In this document: piece after piece, positions 32,901 to 41,600 of the stretch
Numbering within the stretch: the first letter of the stretch is position 1
How the letters are laid out: each line of letters begins with the position of its first letter
Source of the DNA: Candidatus Cloacimonadota bacterium
Lineage (GTDB): Bacteria > Cloacimonadota > Cloacimonadia > Cloacimonadales > TCS61
DNA length: 43,894 nt
Assembly (NCBI GenBank): GCA_027064945.1
Contig: JAMOPB010000260.1
Coordinates: forward strand, 1 to 43,894
Direction of reading: 5' to 3'
Notes under the pieces: model-generated
Databases searched by the model: none
Told to the model about the DNA's origin: nothing
What the model saw: only the letters and a program-made list of their open reading frames with translations
Position numbers and translations under genes: made by a program

Positions 32901-35299
32901 GTAGAAACTATATGAACTGGCCAATTCCGGGTCCAGGTGGTCCATCACCTATGATAGCACCATTCTGGGATGATTTGATGTCTTCCGGCGGTGGTTTGTA
33001 TTATTATTATGATTCAAGTAATAATTATTTTGTTGTTGAATGGGATAATTATAAAAACCAATACCAGCAATCTTCATCAGAAACTTTCCAAGTTATTTTA
33101 TATGATGAAATGGCATATCCTACAGTAAGCGGCAATAGTAATTTTAAATTCCAATATAAAGAATTTAATAACGTGGATGCCGGTAGTTATGGTGGTGGAG
33201 TTTCTCATGGAGCTTATGCTACAATAGGTATTGAATCTCTTGATGGAAACACAGGTATTGGATATTCATATTATAATCAATATCCTACTGCTGCAATGCC
33301 ACTTAGTAACGAGACAGCTATCTTCTTCACTGAATCGCCTGTTATGCTTGAGCAACCATATTTAGTGATCTCAGAGGTTAATTTAGCAAATGATACCAAC
33401 ATCTTAAGTGAAAATGAGAATGTAGAATTTGATGTTTTATTAAGCAATCTGGGAGAAAATCAGGCAACAGGTGTTTCTGCTGAACTTATCTCAAACGATC
33501 CATATATTACTATCAATAATGGTGAATCTGATTATAATGATATTTCTAATTCAATCTTAGCTGTAAATAATACTCCATTTGAAATTACAGTTGGTGACAA
33601 TGTTCCAGATAACTATTCTGCTAGTTTTACACTTGTAGTAGAAACTGATTTAAATACATTTGAGCTACATTTTTCATTAGCAATTGGAAAGCCTGATATT
33701 CAATATAAATCAATCGCAATTTATGATGAAGATAATGGAATGTTAGATCCCGGTGAAACAGCCGATATAGTTGTTTCTTTTGAAAATATTGGATTAATTC
33801 CACTTGAAAATTCCATTATTGAATTAAGTGAAAATGATGCAAATCTAACGATAAACAATTCTGTTTTTGAAGCAGGAACAATTCCCGGTTTATCAATTGT
33901 TACCGGAATTTTTAATGTAACAGTTTCAGAAAATGCACCTATAGGTTTGGCTATTCCTGTGGTTGCAAATATTTCCGGTGCTGATGATTATAATAATGAA
34001 TGTGAATTTTCTGTAGTTATCGGTTTAATGGTAGAAAGCTTTGAATCAGGTGATTTCAATAGCTTCGATTGGCAGTTTACCGGTTCAGCAAATTGGAATA
34101 TATCAAATGAAGCTTCTGATGGTGAGTATTCTGCACATAGTGGAACAATTACTGATAATCAGCAAACAGGTATGGAACTTGCCTTAAATATTCCTAATAA
34201 CGGATCAATTACATTTGATTATAAAGTTTCTTCAGAAGGTAATTATGATTTCTTAAGATTTTATATTGATGGATCAGAACAAGATAGTTGGAGTGGAAAC
34301 CAAAATTGGGAAACAGTAACTTATGATGTAAATGCCGGAAATAGAACTTTTAAATGGGAATATACAAAAGATGGAAGTGTATCTTCAAATTCCGATTGTG
34401 CTTGGGTTGATAATATTATTTTCCCAGGTGGAAGTAGCGTTGCAGATATTGCATTTATCCAAGGAAATATTGAATTAGAAACAGGTGATGCTGATGTTGC
34501 TGATGTTACATTGCAATTTGGCGAAAATGTTGCTCATCCAAATGAAGACGGTTCGTTTAATATGCCTGTTATTCCTAGCATCAATAACCTTGTGATAACT
34601 TTAGATGGTTATCTTTCTCAAACAATAGAAAATATAGAGTTAGAAGCAGGAGATATCTATTCTGAAGATTTTACTCTAGTGGAAATTTCAACTTTAGGTG
34701 TGCCTACTAATCTCACAGTTACTGTTCAAGGAAGTTCTGCTATCTTGAATTGGAATGCACCCGCTAGCAGAAATTTTGATATTGGAATTGATGAAAAAAC
34801 AGGTGAAGTAATTACGGTTACAAGAAACCTAATCGGTTATAGAATTTATCGCGATGGATATGCTGTGATTGATGTAGCATCTTCAGAAACGTCATATACA
34901 GATCAAGGTTTGCCCGGTGGTGTATATGAATATTATGTTACTGCTCTTTACAGCGAAGGTGAATCATTACCATCAAATATTGTAACTACAGAGCAATCTG
35001 ATGCTGATGATTATATTCCAATGGTAACAGCATTAAATGGAAACTATCCGAATCCATTTAATCCTACTACAACCATTAGTTTTGATTTGGCAAACTCAAG
35101 TGATGTGAAATTAGAAGTTTATAATATCAAAGGTCAAAAAATTGTAACTTTGGTTAATGATAATTATATTGCAGGCAAACATTCAGTTACTTGGAATGGT
35201 AAAGATGCTTCTAATAGAAATGTTGCTTCAGGAGTTTATTTCTATAAAATGTCCACTAATGATTATGCCGAAATTAAGAAAATGATGCTCTTAAAATAG
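29996..35299 (+). CDS. Giant secreted C25-like protein, catalytic His replaced by Tyr
   Basis: This is a 1767-residue protein with a signal peptide (1-18, SLFA). A C25 propeptide-like region (about 40-215) carries EGMPDLPRFTRLVAIPD. The gingipain-like fold spans about 235-590. The expected catalytic His in NYxGHG is Tyr437 (YLNYRGYIGMSGF), while Cys465 (LTCATG) remains. After it come a CnaB-like segment, CARDB-like Ig domains (about 660-890), a nidogen-like domain (about 895-1115: CTNGWI, APFWDDL, VVEWDN), two more CARDB domains, a MAM-like domain (about 1345-1480), a CnaB-like domain (1483-1562), FnIII (1565-1672) and a FlgD-like sorting module (1676-1767; NYPNPFNPTTT, SGVYFYK, MMLLK). It is a paralogue of the gene at 38635. 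It may be a scaffold or adhesin rather than a peptidase. Confidence 0.85.
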   Translation: MKRKLLLLFLLITISLFAEWVDVNESSELFEANSTRSLDTTTISFMLDGYNLESVEENGIEFSKISHENEGRIIQEGMPDLPRFTRLVAIPDQGEISYKILNSNSETVQDINVYPRQALIAENGDYDRSFKINNKYYKSGDIFPSNQVEVGTPAIMRDHRIVAVTINPFRYNPQSKELEIITDISVEINVNGRGGENSITSHRKPSRSFQNLYKSSILNYDAIKLNRDAEYQIPSYLFIYPNNSDLEEYLTQLVEWKHQKGFEVHTLNTSETGNSNTAIKAYIQDAYDNWENPPEYICLIGDAEGTFNIPYWSESWSGYSGGGDHHYTQLEGDDILADASIGRISISSLMEFQTIINKIFYYEKTPYTDSNWFEKAVLVGDPSHSGQTTIDVNQEIGDMILNYNSNFELDETYSGNWANGIISGVNNGASYLNYRGYIGMSGFDVSDIANLNNGPQLPYAIILTCATGTYYAGTSRTEAFLRVGTPSNPKGAIGSIGVATSGTHTCFNNSVTYGIYHGVFNDDIFRMGDALLRGKLNLYEAYPDNPENKVDIFSYWINLMGDPGLDLWTRNPENMQVEYNSNIAVGTNYLEVNVTDENGLAIEDAWVSAVMGEDEIFQTAYTDENGNVLLEINADTEGEIILTVTKPNYIAHSGTINVSTETSFVNVNSFSVDDSNGNNDGYANPGETFDIELTLENLGSTSESDVVVEVSSENEYLTINSTEVDFGNIPAGGTATAIVNASLAANTPVNYDIEVDFDIAGNWTDMILLPVTGINIIFNSIYTDFEVGQITSFPIVLENIGTIDAESIEATLESANDFINVTDNSGFYNLILAGDTASNASNTYTVQVNNIVLPGTQHEMILHLENAEGFQQDVNFFIEVGEVSVTDPLGPDAGGYVCYDMNDINYYQAPEYDWIEINDIGTEINVSDNGNQGAISVIDLPFTFTFYGEEYNQITVCTNGWITPGVTESRNYMNWPIPGPGGPSPMIAPFWDDLMSSGGGLYYYYDSSNNYFVVEWDNYKNQYQQSSSETFQVILYDEMAYPTVSGNSNFKFQYKEFNNVDAGSYGGGVSHGAYATIGIESLDGNTGIGYSYYNQYPTAAMPLSNETAIFFTESPVMLEQPYLVISEVNLANDTNILSENENVEFDVLLSNLGENQATGVSAELISNDPYITINNGESDYNDISNSILAVNNTPFEITVGDNVPDNYSASFTLVVETDLNTFELHFSLAIGKPDIQYKSIAIYDEDNGMLDPGETADIVVSFENIGLIPLENSIIELSENDANLTINNSVFEAGTIPGLSIVTGIFNVTVSENAPIGLAIPVVANISGADDYNNECEFSVVIGLMVESFESGDFNSFDWQFTGSANWNISNEASDGEYSAHSGTITDNQQTGMELALNIPNNGSITFDYKVSSEGNYDFLRFYIDGSEQDSWSGNQNWETVTYDVNAGNRTFKWEYTKDGSVSSNSDCAWVDNIIFPGGSSVADIAFIQGNIELETGDADVADVTLQFGENVAHPNEDGSFNMPVIPSINNLVITLDGYLSQTIENIELEAGDIYSEDFTLVEISTLGVPTNLTVTVQGSSAILNWNAPASRNFDIGIDEKTGEVITVTRNLIGYRIYRDGYAVIDVASSETSYTDQGLPGGVYEYYVTALYSEGESLPSNIVTTEQSDADDYIPMVTALNGNYPNPFNPTTTISFDLANSSDVKLEVYNIKGQKIVTLVNDNYIAGKHSVTWNGKDASNRNVASGVYFYKMSTNDYAEIKKMMLLK

Positions 35300-35315
35300 C
35301 ATTGTAATAGATATC

Positions 35316-35352
35316 AAAGGTGCTCTATCATTTGCGATAGAGCACCTTTTTA
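35316..35352 (+). terminator. Rho-independent terminator after the giant C25-like gene
   Basis: A perfect 14-base-pair stem (35316-35329 AAAGGTGCTCTATC with 35336-35349) encloses a 6-base loop and ends in a TTTTT run. It lies 17 bases after the stop and closes the pilD-to-35299 transcript. Confidence 0.93.
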
Positions 35353-35489
35353 TTATCTGATGATTTACTATTGTTAACTATCTTACAAAAACCTGCTAAA
35401 TAAATCTTCAAGCTGATATCTTCAATACCAATGGTTTAATAAAAAAAATAAATAGACAAATCCTAACAATTCTGATGTTTTAGATAGGT

Positions 35490-35546
35490 GTTTGAAACCA
35501 AAACGGTTTTAATGATTTTTTGTTTCAAGTAAGTAGATGCATATAA
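35490..35546 (+). promoter_or_regulatory. Candidate promoter/operator for the binding-protein/kinase operon
   Basis: GTTTGAAAC and AAAACGGTTTT are two small adjacent palindromes (about 35490-35510). TTGAAAC at 35492-35498 is also repeated inverted as GTTTCAA at 35522-35528. A possible -35/-10 pair is TTGTTT near 35520 with TATAAA near 35542. Each element is weak alone, so treat this as a lead. Confidence 0.3.
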
Positions 35547-35588
35547 AATGTGGGATGTCGAAATAAAATTAGACTTAGGAGGTTAATA

Positions 35589-36356
35589 ATGAGAAATGGA
35601 AAAATAGTTTTTATACTAATGGCATTTTTATTAATACTGACTTCCTGTACTAAGAAACCCGATAAACCTAAGGAACTTCTAATTTATTGCGGAATTACGT
35701 TGATCCAACCAATTATGGAGATAAAAACAATTGTTGAAAAAGAATATGATTGTAATATTCTGGTTACTAAAGGCGGATCAGGCAATTTATTAACATCACT
35801 AAAATTAAGCAAGATAGGCGATCTTTATTTACCTGGTTCCGAATCTTATATAAAGCAGTGTTACAAGGAAGATCTTATTGCTGATACAGTTTTTGTAGGC
35901 TGCAACAGGGCATCTATTATGGTGCAAAAAGGTAATCCGAAAAATATCTCATCTGATCTGAATAACTTCACAAATAAAGATTATGCGGTTGTAATTGGAA
36001 ACCCTGAAAGTGGCAGTATTGGCAAAGAGACAAAGAAAATTCTAACCAAAAAAGGAATATACAAACAAGTTCTTGGTAATGTGTTATTTTTGACAACAGA
36101 TTCCAAAGATTTATTCCGAGTTCTTAAAGATAAAGAAGCTGATTTAGTTATAAATTGGTATGCAGTTTCACAATGGGAGGAAAACAAAGATTATGTAACA
36201 GCAATAAAGATCGACGAAAAATATGCCAATAAGAAAAGATTAGTAATCGGATCATTAAAAACATCAAAATATCCTGAAATTGCTAAAAGGTTTATGGAAA
36301 TTGCAGGAAGTAAAGAGGGAAAAGAGATTTTCCGAAAATACGGTTTTGGGCAATAG
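35589..36356 (+). CDS. ModA-like substrate-binding lipoprotein
   Basis: This 255-residue protein has a lipoprotein signal (LLILTSC, Cys20). The mature part follows the molybdate/tungstate-binding ModA/WtpA pattern: ELLIYCGITL strand, GGSGNLLTSLKLSKIGDLYLPGS, then IMVQKGNP, a VVIGNPESGSIGKE loop and a hinge segment DLVINWYAVSQW. I chose ATG 35589, which has AGGAGG at 35577-35582; the in-frame start at 35550 would give a basic leader with no Shine-Dalgarno. No modB/modC permease or ATPase gene is nearby. Instead a membrane histidine kinase starts 10 bases after the stop. The protein may therefore present an oxyanion or another small ligand to that kinase. The ligand is not determined. Confidence 0.8.
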   Translation: MRNGKIVFILMAFLLILTSCTKKPDKPKELLIYCGITLIQPIMEIKTIVEKEYDCNILVTKGGSGNLLTSLKLSKIGDLYLPGSESYIKQCYKEDLIADTVFVGCNRASIMVQKGNPKNISSDLNNFTNKDYAVVIGNPESGSIGKETKKILTKKGIYKQVLGNVLFLTTDSKDLFRVLKDKEADLVINWYAVSQWEENKDYVTAIKIDEKYANKKRLVIGSLKTSKYPEIAKRFMEIAGSKEGKEIFRKYGFGQ

Positions 36357-36366
36357 GAGATTATAA

Positions 36367-38505
36367 ATGATTTCATCATTAAAAGATCCAATCCGAAGCA
36401 AAGTTGTTCTTATTGTTATCTTATCCATAACTTCCTTAATAATAATAACTATTTCCCAATTGTTCTTTTTTAAAGTATATGTTGGAAAGCTGGAAACTGA
36501 GATCAATAATCAAATTGCTAAATTGGAAATTGGTGAGTTAATTACAAGGAATATTAATAAAAGCCATCTGGAGATTACACATTTATTAAAATCATCAAAC
36601 CCTTTATCATTTGATATGTACAAACAAAAAAATAATGAGATCTGTAATCAAACTTTAAAACTTCTTTCAATCCTTCAAAATGGGGGAGAATATAATTATA
36701 TATATAGATTAAATTTAGCAAAACGTGATATGGGAAATAGAATAATCACCTACAAAAAACCTGCTGATGAAGGGATTGTATTGGAAGTAATTGATCTTCT
36801 TCCTAAAATTATGTCTATAAAAACAGGTTTTAAGGAACTCTTGGATATTCAAGAAAAAATTTCAAATCCTGAATTTGCAAGTGAAAAGGAACATCTTAAA
36901 AAAGAAGCTATTTACCAAGAAATGATGTTACATACTCTTTATGAAAGAGCAATCGAAGATATTAGTAAGATAATATACGAAGTTGATAAGAAGATCTATC
37001 ATTTGAAGAAGCATAAGGAAAAGATAAGAGCAATTAATACGTATGTTTTTTTACTATTACTATCGTTTTTCTCAATAATTATTTTTGTTGTGTCGTTTCT
37101 ATTAAATAAACAAATAAAGAGTATTCAAAATGAGAATAAAGAAAACACAGAACGTTTTAAAGCTTTTTCCGAAGCAACTTTTGAAGGTCTGTTTTTTTCC
37201 GAAAATGGTAAAATTTTTGATATGAATGACAAAGTGACTGATATTACCGGTTATACTTTGAAGGAAATACAGGATTATAGTAAAGCTGATATTATTGATG
37301 AAAAATGGAAGAAATTAATAACGGAGAATATGGAATCTAATTTAGAACTAGCTTACGATATAGTTGCTACCGGGAAAGATGGAGAAAAAATTAATCTGGA
37401 AATTAAAGGGAAAACTTTTAATTATAAAAACAAATTAATAAGAGTAGCCTCAATAAAAGATATTACTGCACGTAAGAAGGCAGAACAAGAGTTAATTAAA
37501 AGCAAAGAAAAATTCCAATCATTAACAGAGATAATGAAGGATGTAGTTGTAAGGATTTCCATAACAGGAGAATTATTGTATGTAAGCCCATCTATTGAAC
37601 AATTCGGTGGTTATAATTACATTGAAGAGATTGGGAATCACTTTTCAAAATATTTAGCAGATCCAACAGACCTTCAAAGAGCATTAGAACTCTTTGAAGA
37701 AGTACAGAAAAATCCCAAGAGCGGTACTTTTGAATTTTTATTCAAACCTCGAAAAGGAAGGCCTTTCTTTGTTGAATTAACTTATAAACCGTTAATTAAA
37801 TCCGGTAAAACATATGCAGTACAACTGATTCTACGTGATATAACAGAACGTAAACAAGTAGAAAATAAACTAAAGACCGGGAAAGAGCGATTAAAAATGC
37901 TGAATAAAATCATCCGTCACGATCTTTCAAATGATTTCATAGCAATCAATAGCGCTGTTAAAATTTTCAAATTAACAGGAGATAAATCTATGCTCGATGA
38001 AATTAGTAAGAAAATATCTCAGAGTCTTGAAACTATAAAGAGTTATCGAAATTACGAAACCTCTATTGATTCAAATAAGAATTTAGATATTATAGATCTT
38101 AAACAAATGTTTGGGAAAATAATATCTAAATTTTCAAAAGTTGATATTAATATCATAGGCAATGATAAAGTTTATGCTGATGATACATTAAATTCTGTTT
38201 TTTGTAATCTAATTTCAAATTCTATTACTCACGGCAAAGCTACCAAAATAGAAATTGAAATTTCTTCCAAAGATACTATTTGTGAAATCAAATATTCGGA
38301 TAACGGGAAAGGTATTTCTGAGGAAATCAAAGATAAGATATTTGAGGAAGGTTTCTTTTATGGAGAATCTGGTCATACAGGCATGGGATTGCACATTGTA
38401 AAAGAAACAATGTCTTATTATAATGGTTCAATTTCTGTTATCGATAACCAAAAAGTTGGTGCACACTTTTTATTAAAACTGAATAAAGTAGTTTTACCGA
38501 CATAA
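36367..38505 (+). CDS. Membrane sensor histidine kinase with two PAS domains
   Basis: This is a 712-residue inner-membrane kinase. One transmembrane helix near residues 13-35 and a second near 223-247 bracket a mostly helical periplasmic region of about 185 residues that could receive a binding protein. Two PAS domains follow (about 262-375 and 385-498). The H box is IIRHDLSND with His518, of the RHDxxND type common in archaeal and some bacterial kinases. The HATPase domain has NLISNSITHG, SDNGKGI and HTGMGLHIV. No response regulator follows, so the partner is elsewhere. AGGAGA at 36355-36360 is the Shine-Dalgarno, and the gene is in an operon with the ModA-like lipoprotein. No terminator was seen after it. 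Confidence 0.9.
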   Translation: MISSLKDPIRSKVVLIVILSITSLIIITISQLFFFKVYVGKLETEINNQIAKLEIGELITRNINKSHLEITHLLKSSNPLSFDMYKQKNNEICNQTLKLLSILQNGGEYNYIYRLNLAKRDMGNRIITYKKPADEGIVLEVIDLLPKIMSIKTGFKELLDIQEKISNPEFASEKEHLKKEAIYQEMMLHTLYERAIEDISKIIYEVDKKIYHLKKHKEKIRAINTYVFLLLLSFFSIIIFVVSFLLNKQIKSIQNENKENTERFKAFSEATFEGLFFSENGKIFDMNDKVTDITGYTLKEIQDYSKADIIDEKWKKLITENMESNLELAYDIVATGKDGEKINLEIKGKTFNYKNKLIRVASIKDITARKKAEQELIKSKEKFQSLTEIMKDVVVRISITGELLYVSPSIEQFGGYNYIEEIGNHFSKYLADPTDLQRALELFEEVQKNPKSGTFEFLFKPRKGRPFFVELTYKPLIKSGKTYAVQLILRDITERKQVENKLKTGKERLKMLNKIIRHDLSNDFIAINSAVKIFKLTGDKSMLDEISKKISQSLETIKSYRNYETSIDSNKNLDIIDLKQMFGKIISKFSKVDINIIGNDKVYADDTLNSVFCNLISNSITHGKATKIEIEISSKDTICEIKYSDNGKGISEEIKDKIFEEGFFYGESGHTGMGLHIVKETMSYYNGSISVIDNQKVGAHFLLKLNKVVLPT

Positions 38506-38634
38506 TCGTATAATCTTCTAATGCACCTGTATTTAATCAAGATTACTTACACGTTTAAAAAAAATAATTTTTCTGAAAGAAAAAATAGATAAGCAGTTTA
38601 ATAATTGCTCAAATAAAAAAAAGTGAGGTAAAGT

Positions 38635-41600
38635 ATGAAGAAAATTGTTGTTTTGCTGATTTTAGCTTTGTTTGTTTCCCTTTCGGCAGAATGGGTGAGC
38701 GTAAATAATTCTACTAAGTTATTTGATGTAAATAGTTCAAGAGCGTTGGATGAAACTAACATTGATTTCCAACTTAACGGATATGAAATTAATTCAATAA
38801 ATTATGAAGGTATAGATTATACACAGATTTCTTATGATAGAGAATCTGAAATTATAGCTGAGGGAATGCCTAATCTTCCAAGATTTACCAGGATGATTGC
38901 TATTCCAAATTATGGTGATGTGGAAATCTTAGTGAATGATTATAAAAGTGAGATAATTTCGGACGTTGTGGTTTATCCTCGCCAAGCTTTGCAAAGTGAG
39001 AGTTCTGAACCTGATAGATCTTTTAAGATAAATCATGAATACTATAATAATGGGGATGTATTCCCGGAAAAAATAGCTAAAGTGGGAACTCCCGCCATTT
39101 TCAGAGATTACAGAATTGTTTCGGTTACATTTAATCCTTTTAGATATAATCCTAAAACAAAAGAATTGGAAATTATATCTGAAATGAAGGTAACTGTAAG
39201 AACTATAGGTCAAGAAGGTGAAAATCAAAAAATTACAAATAGGAAAATTTCACGTTCTTTCCAAAAACTGTATGAAGCATCTATCTTAAATTATGATGCA
39301 ATTTCATATAATAGAGATGAAGATTTTCAAACTCCGTGCTATCTTTTTATTACACCGAATAATACAGATTTAATGAATGCTTTGGATGAGCTGGTAGCTT
39401 GGAAACATCAAAAAGGTTTTGAAGTCCATACAGTAAGCACCTCCGAGACAGGGAGTACTAATACGGCAATCAAGAATTATATTCAAAATGCTTATGATAC
39501 TTGGGAAAATCCTCCTGAATATGTTGTTTTGATTGGAGATGTTGGCGGCTCTTATAATATTCCAACATTTATTGAAAATTGGTCCGGCTATAATGGAGCA
39601 GGAGATCAACCTTATGCTCTGATGGAAGGTGATGACATTTTAGCTGACCTATCTTTAGGAAGATTATCGATAGATAATTTAGGTCATTTCTTAACAATAA
39701 AAAACAAAATATTGATGTATGAACAAGCTCCTTATATGGAATCTAATTGGTTTGAACGTGCAGTAATGGTGGGAGATCCATCTCATTCAGGTCCATCCTG
39801 CATAGACACTAAACAAGATATTACAGATATGATTATGCAGAAAAACCCAAATTTTGAAATTACCGAAGTATATAATGGTGGTTGGGCAAATGGGTTATCA
39901 GATGGAATTGATAGTGGTGTGTCTTATGCAAATTATCGTGGCTATATTGGTATGAGCGGATTTGACGTAGATGATATTGAAAGCTTGAACAATGGACCAC
40001 AATTACCATTTGCAACAATTCTAACTTGTGATACGGGAACATTCAACTCAAGTTATGGCGAAGCACGTTCAGAAGTTTTTTTGCGTGCCGGAACTACATC
40101 TATTCCAAAAGGTGCAATCGGTTCAATTGGTGTTGCTACCAGTGGTACTCATACATGCTTTAATAATTGCGTTGATGCAGGAATTTATTATGGAATATTT
40201 AATGAAAATATTTCCAGGATGGGGGATAGTGTAGTTCGTGCTAAACTTCATCTTTATAATTCATATCCTGATAATCCGGCTAATAAAGTGGATATTTTTT
40301 CTTATTGGAACAATCTAATGGGTGATCCAGGTTTGGAATTATGGACATCTACACCCGAGGAAATGAATGTTACTTATGATAGTAGCATTAGTCTTGGAAC
40401 CTATTTAGCTGAAGTTGTTGTAGAAGATAATGATGGGAATCCTATTGAAAATGCTTGGGTTTGTGCATTGCAAGGCGATGACGTTATTTTTGAATCAGGT
40501 ATAACAGATGCTGAAGGTAAAGTGTTTTTACCTGTTCTTGATGGAGAAGAAGGTGCTATTCAATTAACTGTAACTGCTAATGGATATATTCCTCATTTGG
40601 GACAAATCAATATGGGCGGTGCTGCAAATAATGTAGCTGTGGATTTAGTTACAATTGTAAATGACGATAATAATGATGGTTTAGCAAATCCGGGTGAAAC
40701 AATGGATCTGAATGTTACTTTGGAAAATCATAGTTCAACCGATTACTCTAATGTAATTGTGAATTTAAGTTGTGAAGAACCTCTTGTTGATATTCAAATA
40801 GATTCTGCTACTATTGATAATATTGAAGCTGGAGCTCAAGAAACTGCAGTTTTCTCAATTTCATTAAATGAAACATTATTGGGAACACAAGAAGTTATCT
40901 TAGATTTTGAAATTTCAGGAGAAGAATATCACTATAATTTACCAATTGCCGGAGCTGCGCTTTTAATTGAGCAAGTAAACACGGAAATTGATCCCGGTGG
41001 TCAAGCAAATCTTACTCTTACACTAAGAAATATTGGCTGGATAGATTTGGCTAATTCAAATGCAATATTAGTTTCGGATCATGATTTTATCTCTGTAATT
41101 GATGATCAAGGTGCATTTACTACAATCTTAGTAGGAGATACAAATACAAACACAAGCGATGATTTTACTATTAGCTGTAACAATAATTCATTACCCGGTG
41201 CTCAATATCCAATGCATGTAAATATTACAAACGCAGATGGGTTTAATCAGGAATTACATTTCTTTGTGGAAATTGGAGAAGTAACAGTAAACGATCCGCT
41301 TGGACCTGATGAATATGGATATGTTTGTTATGATAGCAATGATACCGGATATTATCAAGCTCCTGAATATGATTGGTTGGAAATTAATAATATCGGTACA
41401 AATTTAAATTTAAGTGATAATGGTAATCATGGTGATATTGCGACAGTAGATTTGCCTTTCACATTCAGATTTTATGGCGAAGATTATGACGAAATAACAA
41501 TTTGTACCAATGGTTGGATTGCACCGGGCGTAGTGGAATCAGAATCATTTATGAACTGGTCGATTCCTGGTGCAGGTGGACCATCTCCAATGATTGCCGC

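Noticed and set aside
38511..38545. Terminator after the membrane kinase gene
   Set aside because: TAATCTT/AAGATTA pair over a 21-base loop without a following T run; too weak to call.
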